64,000 bases of DNA from Earliella scabrosa (Eukaryota; Basidiomycota; Agaricomycetes; Polyporales; Polyporaceae), in assembly GCA_022605405.1 (NCBI GenBank), contig JABYQQ010000030.1:186001-250000 (forward strand), in the 5' to 3' direction. A model generated the notes under the pieces. It had not been told where the DNA came from. It did not search any database and saw nothing but the letters and a program-made list of their open reading frames with translations. Each line of letters begins with the position of its first letter. Position 1 is the first letter of the stretch. The position numbers were made by a program, and so were the translations under genes. Below, in pieces: positions 60,605 through 64,000 of the stretch.

Positions 60605-60912
60605 CTATGGTGCAGGGCGCTTAGTCACCGCCTATCTTGTACAGTGGCAAAATCGGCCAGCCCACCCGAAAGTGAGCGCCTAGTCAAGCGTCTAGCCATA
60701 GACGCCTCGGCTATTTGGCAGAGAACGGCAAAATCGAGGGAGGTCCCGCAAAATATCTCCGTCAATTTTGAGAATTAGGACAAACAGCTTGACAGATCGT
60801 CTCCAATGTTGAAAAGAAGACGATTGGTTAAGCCGATAAGCAAACGGGCAAAAATTGAGCGCTCAGTGCTCGTTGTACAAAATAGGCGGTGACTAGGTGC
60901 CCTGCACCATAG
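60605..60912. mobile_element. Non-autonomous inverted-repeat element, 308 bp
   Basis: The left end CTATGGTGCAGGGCGCTTAG, followed by TCACCGCCTATCTTGTACA, is the near-perfect inverse of the right end (TGTACAAAATAGGCGGTGA, then CTAGGTGCCCTGCACCATAG), arms about 39 bp. An 8-bp duplication is not present; at most a 2-bp AT is repeated, so it belongs to a different superfamily from MITEs A-F. There is no coding capacity. Confidence 0.75.
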
Positions 60913-60994
60913 ATCATGCCTTATGATGTTTTTGCACTTTTTACAATGTCTAGGACATCAATCACAATCTCTGGATCTGTATTTGATTGTTCCA

Positions 60995-61190
60995 GACAGT
61001 CAATTACAATATGCAGATATTGTATATTACAGCCCAGGGAATCAATTACAGAGTGTGCACATTGTATATTACAGCCCAGGGAATCAAATACAGAGTGCGC
61101 ACACTGTAAATAATGGCCTGCAGAATCAATTACAGAGTGTGCACATCGTGTATTACAGCCCAGGGAGTCAAATACAGAGTGCGGACTATT
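60995..61190 (+). repeat. 42-bp minisatellite (14-codon unit)
   Basis: Four to five copies of a 42-bp unit (AATTACAGAGTGTGCACAT, then TGTATATTACAGCCCAGGGA) lie here. Because 42 is a multiple of three, one plus-strand frame (60923-61228) stays open and encodes a 14-residue repeat (QLQSVHIVYYSPGN and variants). It could be coding or a plain minisatellite; no flanking gene structure supports coding. Confidence 0.7.
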
Positions 61191-61363
61191 GTAATTATCT
61201 GCCTCTTGGACATTTCAAAACTGCCTGAGGCTACATATACATTTCCACACAGTGTGCTGTAGTTGAGGTCTTGGGGCATATTACAGGTTGTGTTGTAATT
61301 GGCCTAGGCAGCCGACACAACATTTCAAGGCTTAGGCCTGTGGTTTATATAAACAAGTGGTGA

Positions 61364-61740
61364 CTACAGGTGGCAGGGATTGAGCAGAAGCAAACAGGCA
61401 TATTCACAAAGTGAGGGATGGAGGGGAAGACGGGCATCACGGAAAGCGGTCTTGACCTGCTGACAGAGGGGGGAATGCTCAAAATGGCCATGGAATTGAT
61501 GGATGGTGAGGAGATTGTGATCTGAGTTGCATCTTTGGGATATGAATTGCAGGATCAAGCTCAATTGGCGTACCTTTCCCACATGAATCAAATGTAACAA
61601 CCAGCTTGACAAATGCGTCACATCCAACATATTCATAAGGCGTCTGGCGTTTGGCTGTGGGAATCTTGGCAGCCATGTGATCACAGCCACAGATGCACTG
61701 AAAAAACATAGTACACCAGGTGAACAAACCCCCACTGCCT
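61364..61740 (-). pseudogene. MULE transposase N-terminal fragment
   Basis: On the minus strand one frame (about 61727-61560) reads FQCICGCDHMAAKIPTAKRQ, then TPYEYVGCDAFVKLVVTFDS. This resembles the Cys-containing N-terminal region that precedes the transposase core in fungal MULEs (C-C-D motif, then tyrosine-glycine-cysteine). A second stretch, about 61450-61380 after a probable intron, reads ARLPLHPSLCEYACLLL, like the conserved IPLHPSV motif. It then ends in a stop. It has the same orientation as the 57.7-59.2-kb remnant. Confidence 0.55.
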
Positions 61741-61849
61741 AGTTTCTTCTGCTGAGTCTGTCATATTGACCACTTGGAGGCTTGGAGCCCACATCACAGA
61801 AATGGACATCCGGGATGTGTAGCCGCAGCTCATGGAATAAATTCAGGGC

Positions 61850-61974
61850 TTTGATACCCACACCAAATACCTATAGATTTGGATTTTGACAGATCTGGAT
61901 CAGAGGGTCTGAAGTGACCATTACCCGTAGGTAGAGAGCTGTAGCTCTCTGGATCAGATCTGTGCTCAGCCCTA
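61850..61974 (-). mobile_element. Truncated relative of MITE A
   Basis: Read on the minus strand from 61974 it starts TAGGGCTGAGCACAGATC and follows the left 120 bp of MITE A (CCAGAGAGCTACAGCTCTCT, then ACCTACGGGTAATGG...), ending near GTGTGGGTA. The other end of the element is missing. Confidence 0.75.
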
Positions 61975-63450
61975 GATACACAATTGGCAAAGGCATGGTG
62001 TTTCTACTGCTGCACACAAGAAAAGTCTTAAAGCTGATGAAAGTTGCTTTTGTTCCCAATCTTGGACACAAGCTCATTCTATTTCAAGACAGTTTAGAAG
62101 CACGAGTGACCACAGATAATGTATTGTTCTATAGAAATGATAAGCTTGTAGCCAAGTTTAAGGCTTGCAGCCTAGGTGACACCATCTATGTTACCCATTT
62201 GCAATCATCTATGGCATGAACAATAGTCACTGCTGTTGCAGATGTTGACTATAATATCCTTCACCCTTGCTTCGTGCACCCTTTGTGCAATGTGTTGAAA
62301 GTTGAAACATGCTCAGAAACACACTGAAAAGTGTCTGCACATTGAGATTTCTACAAAGGACTCAATCTGTCAAGGATGTGGTGAAGGCAATCTCATCCAC
62401 TCAGCCTTCAGCAAGCAACATGTTCCTTTCAGATTGTCCATGTTACGATTGATGAGTGCAACGAAGAAATCGTTCTTTAAGTACGACGTTCTCCGCCAAA
62501 ATGTGTTACGGGAAGTTGTGCCCGTGAGAAAATAGTTCATACTCCGATTACACAGAGTAAGAGCAGAGTAAGCGCTGACATAAGCACTGGTAACAAAGTT
62601 TCTTACTGAGCCAACCCTAAACTGAGGTTAGCTGAGTCGCGCGGGAACCTGTTAGCCGCCCACAGCACTGCCACTATGTCTAGCTTTGCTTTTATCCTAT
62701 ACATTGCACATTGATACTAGTTACATAGTAATGGAAGATATAGGTGGGCTTGCATATCTTAAAACACAAAATAAGCGCCCAAATGGCCGAAAATCCGAAG
62801 CTTTCTGTGCCTCACTTTCGACTGGGACACAGAAAGCTTCGGATTTTCGGCCGATGGTGCTCAGCAGTTCCTGGTCACATGACTTCTGACAATCTCAGAT
62901 TGTAGCCATAAATGGTGGTAACAAAACGGTATATATCACTATATGTTTTTAATCAAAACTGTATGTGCTAGAGTCAAAATACAATTGCCCAAATCGGGAA
63001 GGATGGGCTGTTTCACACATTTCATGGGCGCTCAACGGGCGCCTATGTTGCCAAATTCGGTAGGCATAGTCATAAATATTGACTTAAGTGTGTATCTCTG
63101 TCAGTTTCTAATCAATCAATGAAGTATTATATATCATTGAAACCGGAAAAATCAGCTCTGTTCAATGGAACTGCTTTGAAGACATTCTAAATACAACTAA
63201 GGCAGATATTCACTGTTAACTAATCCCCACTCATCAATCGTACCCTGCCAGACATGGCTCACTCCTCAACAAGTTGATATCAAGGAATTCCCCATCTCTT
63301 TGTACCACAAATTCAAGTATGACAATTACATATTGTATGTATGGGCAATCACAATTTGAAAGAAGAGTGATGCACTTCATGTCATGCATCAGTGGTTAAC
63401 GTATATTGAGAAGCAATTTGATGCAAAAGTAGGGTGGCTCAAAGTTGAGA
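61975..63450. other. Repeat-region DNA, no complete gene
   Basis: It contains a copy of the CGAAGAAATCGTTCTTTA motif next to TTACGATTGATGAG (62446-62482), a partial copy of repeat R1 (about 62573-62640) and a perfect hairpin (62785-62852). A plus-strand frame at 61962-62219 (RKVLKLMKVAFVPNLGHKLI, then LFQDSLEARVTTDN) looks like a decayed Gag-Pol polyprotein protease fragment of a Ty1/copia-type element, but this is weak. Confidence 0.45.
62785..62852. repeat. Perfect 25-bp inverted repeat (hairpin)
   Basis: GGCCGAAAATCCGAAGCTTT...GTG at 62785-62809 is exactly inverse to 62828-62852, with an 18-base loop. The arms contain AAGCTT. No T-run follows, so a terminator is not indicated. It may be the two fused ends of a small element, or a foldback. 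Confidence 0.8.
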
Positions 63451-63623
63451 GCTACGCCGAGGCGCCCATAGCTCGCACCTCTCGTAGCTCGCTCGCCGCG
63501 CGTGTTGCCGATACGCGAGTGTCACGGGCGTTAAGCGGCCTCAGCGTTGCAACTCGCACTTGCCCCGTAGTGCCTGTGTTCATCTGTACTTCATCACCCT
63601 CGTAATACTTCGCTTTCTACTAT

Positions 63624-64000
63624 ATGGCTTCCGGCAAGCGCAAAAAGGAGGCTAGTGAACCAGTGGACCAAACAGCAGCAAAGGTCCCACCGGTGCCCTG
63701 GACCGCCAACGACTTCTTTCTATTATGGCGCCTATTGGATGAATGCGAGAAGGAGGAGAACCGGAAGGTGCTGTTTGGTAAGCAGGGGAATGAGGTAAGT
63801 CTATCAAACCATTATGTTATGCTACCCCTCATATCATGTGCTGTATGGGAAGAATTCGTCTTCCGAGCACAAGATCTCCGTCTGCAAGCGCATCGCAGAA
63901 GTCATCATACCCGACACCTTCGCTATCAACGCCACAACAGCCGCTGAGCGTGTGCGAAGCAAGATTGCGGCGTGAGTATGACATGACCAATGCTGGCATT
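63624..64000 (+). CDS. Unknown protein with possible SANT/Myb-like region (3' end outside window)
   Basis: Exon 1 is 63624-63794 and exon 2 is 63853-63971; the next donor (GTGAGT at 63972) leads out of the window, so only 96 residues plus are visible. The start is basic (MASGKRKKEASE), as in nuclear proteins. PWTANDFFLLWRLLDECEKE followed by ISVCKRIAEVIIPDTF and AERVRSKIA has the Trp/hydrophobic spacing of Myb/SANT-like DNA-binding domains, often found in regulators and in transposon proteins. The first intron is 58 nt with a GGAAG acceptor. GC content rises at about 63450, before this gene. Assignment is tentative. Confidence 0.55.

Noticed and set aside
61962..62219. Copia-type retrotransposon gene
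   Set aside because: Only about 85 codons with loose resemblance to a Gag-Pol segment; no LTRs, reverse transcriptase or primer-binding site found, so not called as an element.

Overview
The window is nuclear DNA of a filamentous basidiomycete, most likely a member of the Agaricomycotina. The evidence is gene structure: many introns of about 50-60 nt with GT...AG ends, CT-rich leaders, short intergenic spaces, and protein families in their fungal form. No species call is made.

The first 35.6 kb is dense, GC-rich core genome. In order it holds: the 3' part of an epoxide hydrolase; a protein O-mannosyltransferase (minus) facing away from the chaperonin subunit CCT2; an unnamed probable mitochondrial protein; an Mrx11-type FLILHELTA protein (minus) diverging from translation factor eIF5B; HMG-CoA synthase; an unknown protein (minus); ribosome assembly factor RSA3 (minus) diverging from ADE2; the copper chaperone SCO1 convergent with complex I subunit NDUFB7; proteasome ubiquitin receptor RPN10 (minus) diverging from actin; and the large ribosome biogenesis gene URB1. 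Exons were joined by eye. Every stated exon chain keeps the reading frame, and the actin chain gives exactly 375 residues, the canonical length. Themes are housekeeping: 60S assembly (URB1, RSA3), translation initiation, protein folding and turnover, sterol and purine synthesis, and mitochondrial respiration.

From about 35.6 kb to 63.4 kb the sequence becomes AT-richer and is full of repeats. It holds tRNA-like SINE copies, several foldback or terminal-inverted-repeat elements with clean 8-bp target duplications (hAT-like MITEs), minisatellites, an internally deleted Helitron whose helicase tail is joined to a ubiquitin-protease-like domain, and pieces of Mutator-like (MULE) transposase. Embedded here is an unusual island at 43.4-49.3 kb. 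Two homologous genes of no recognised family are transcribed away from each other from a spacer made of palindromes, and a third unknown gene of about 797 codons follows. This island is the best candidate for something undescribed. At the right edge GC content rises again and a new gene with a possible SANT/Myb-like region begins and runs off the window.
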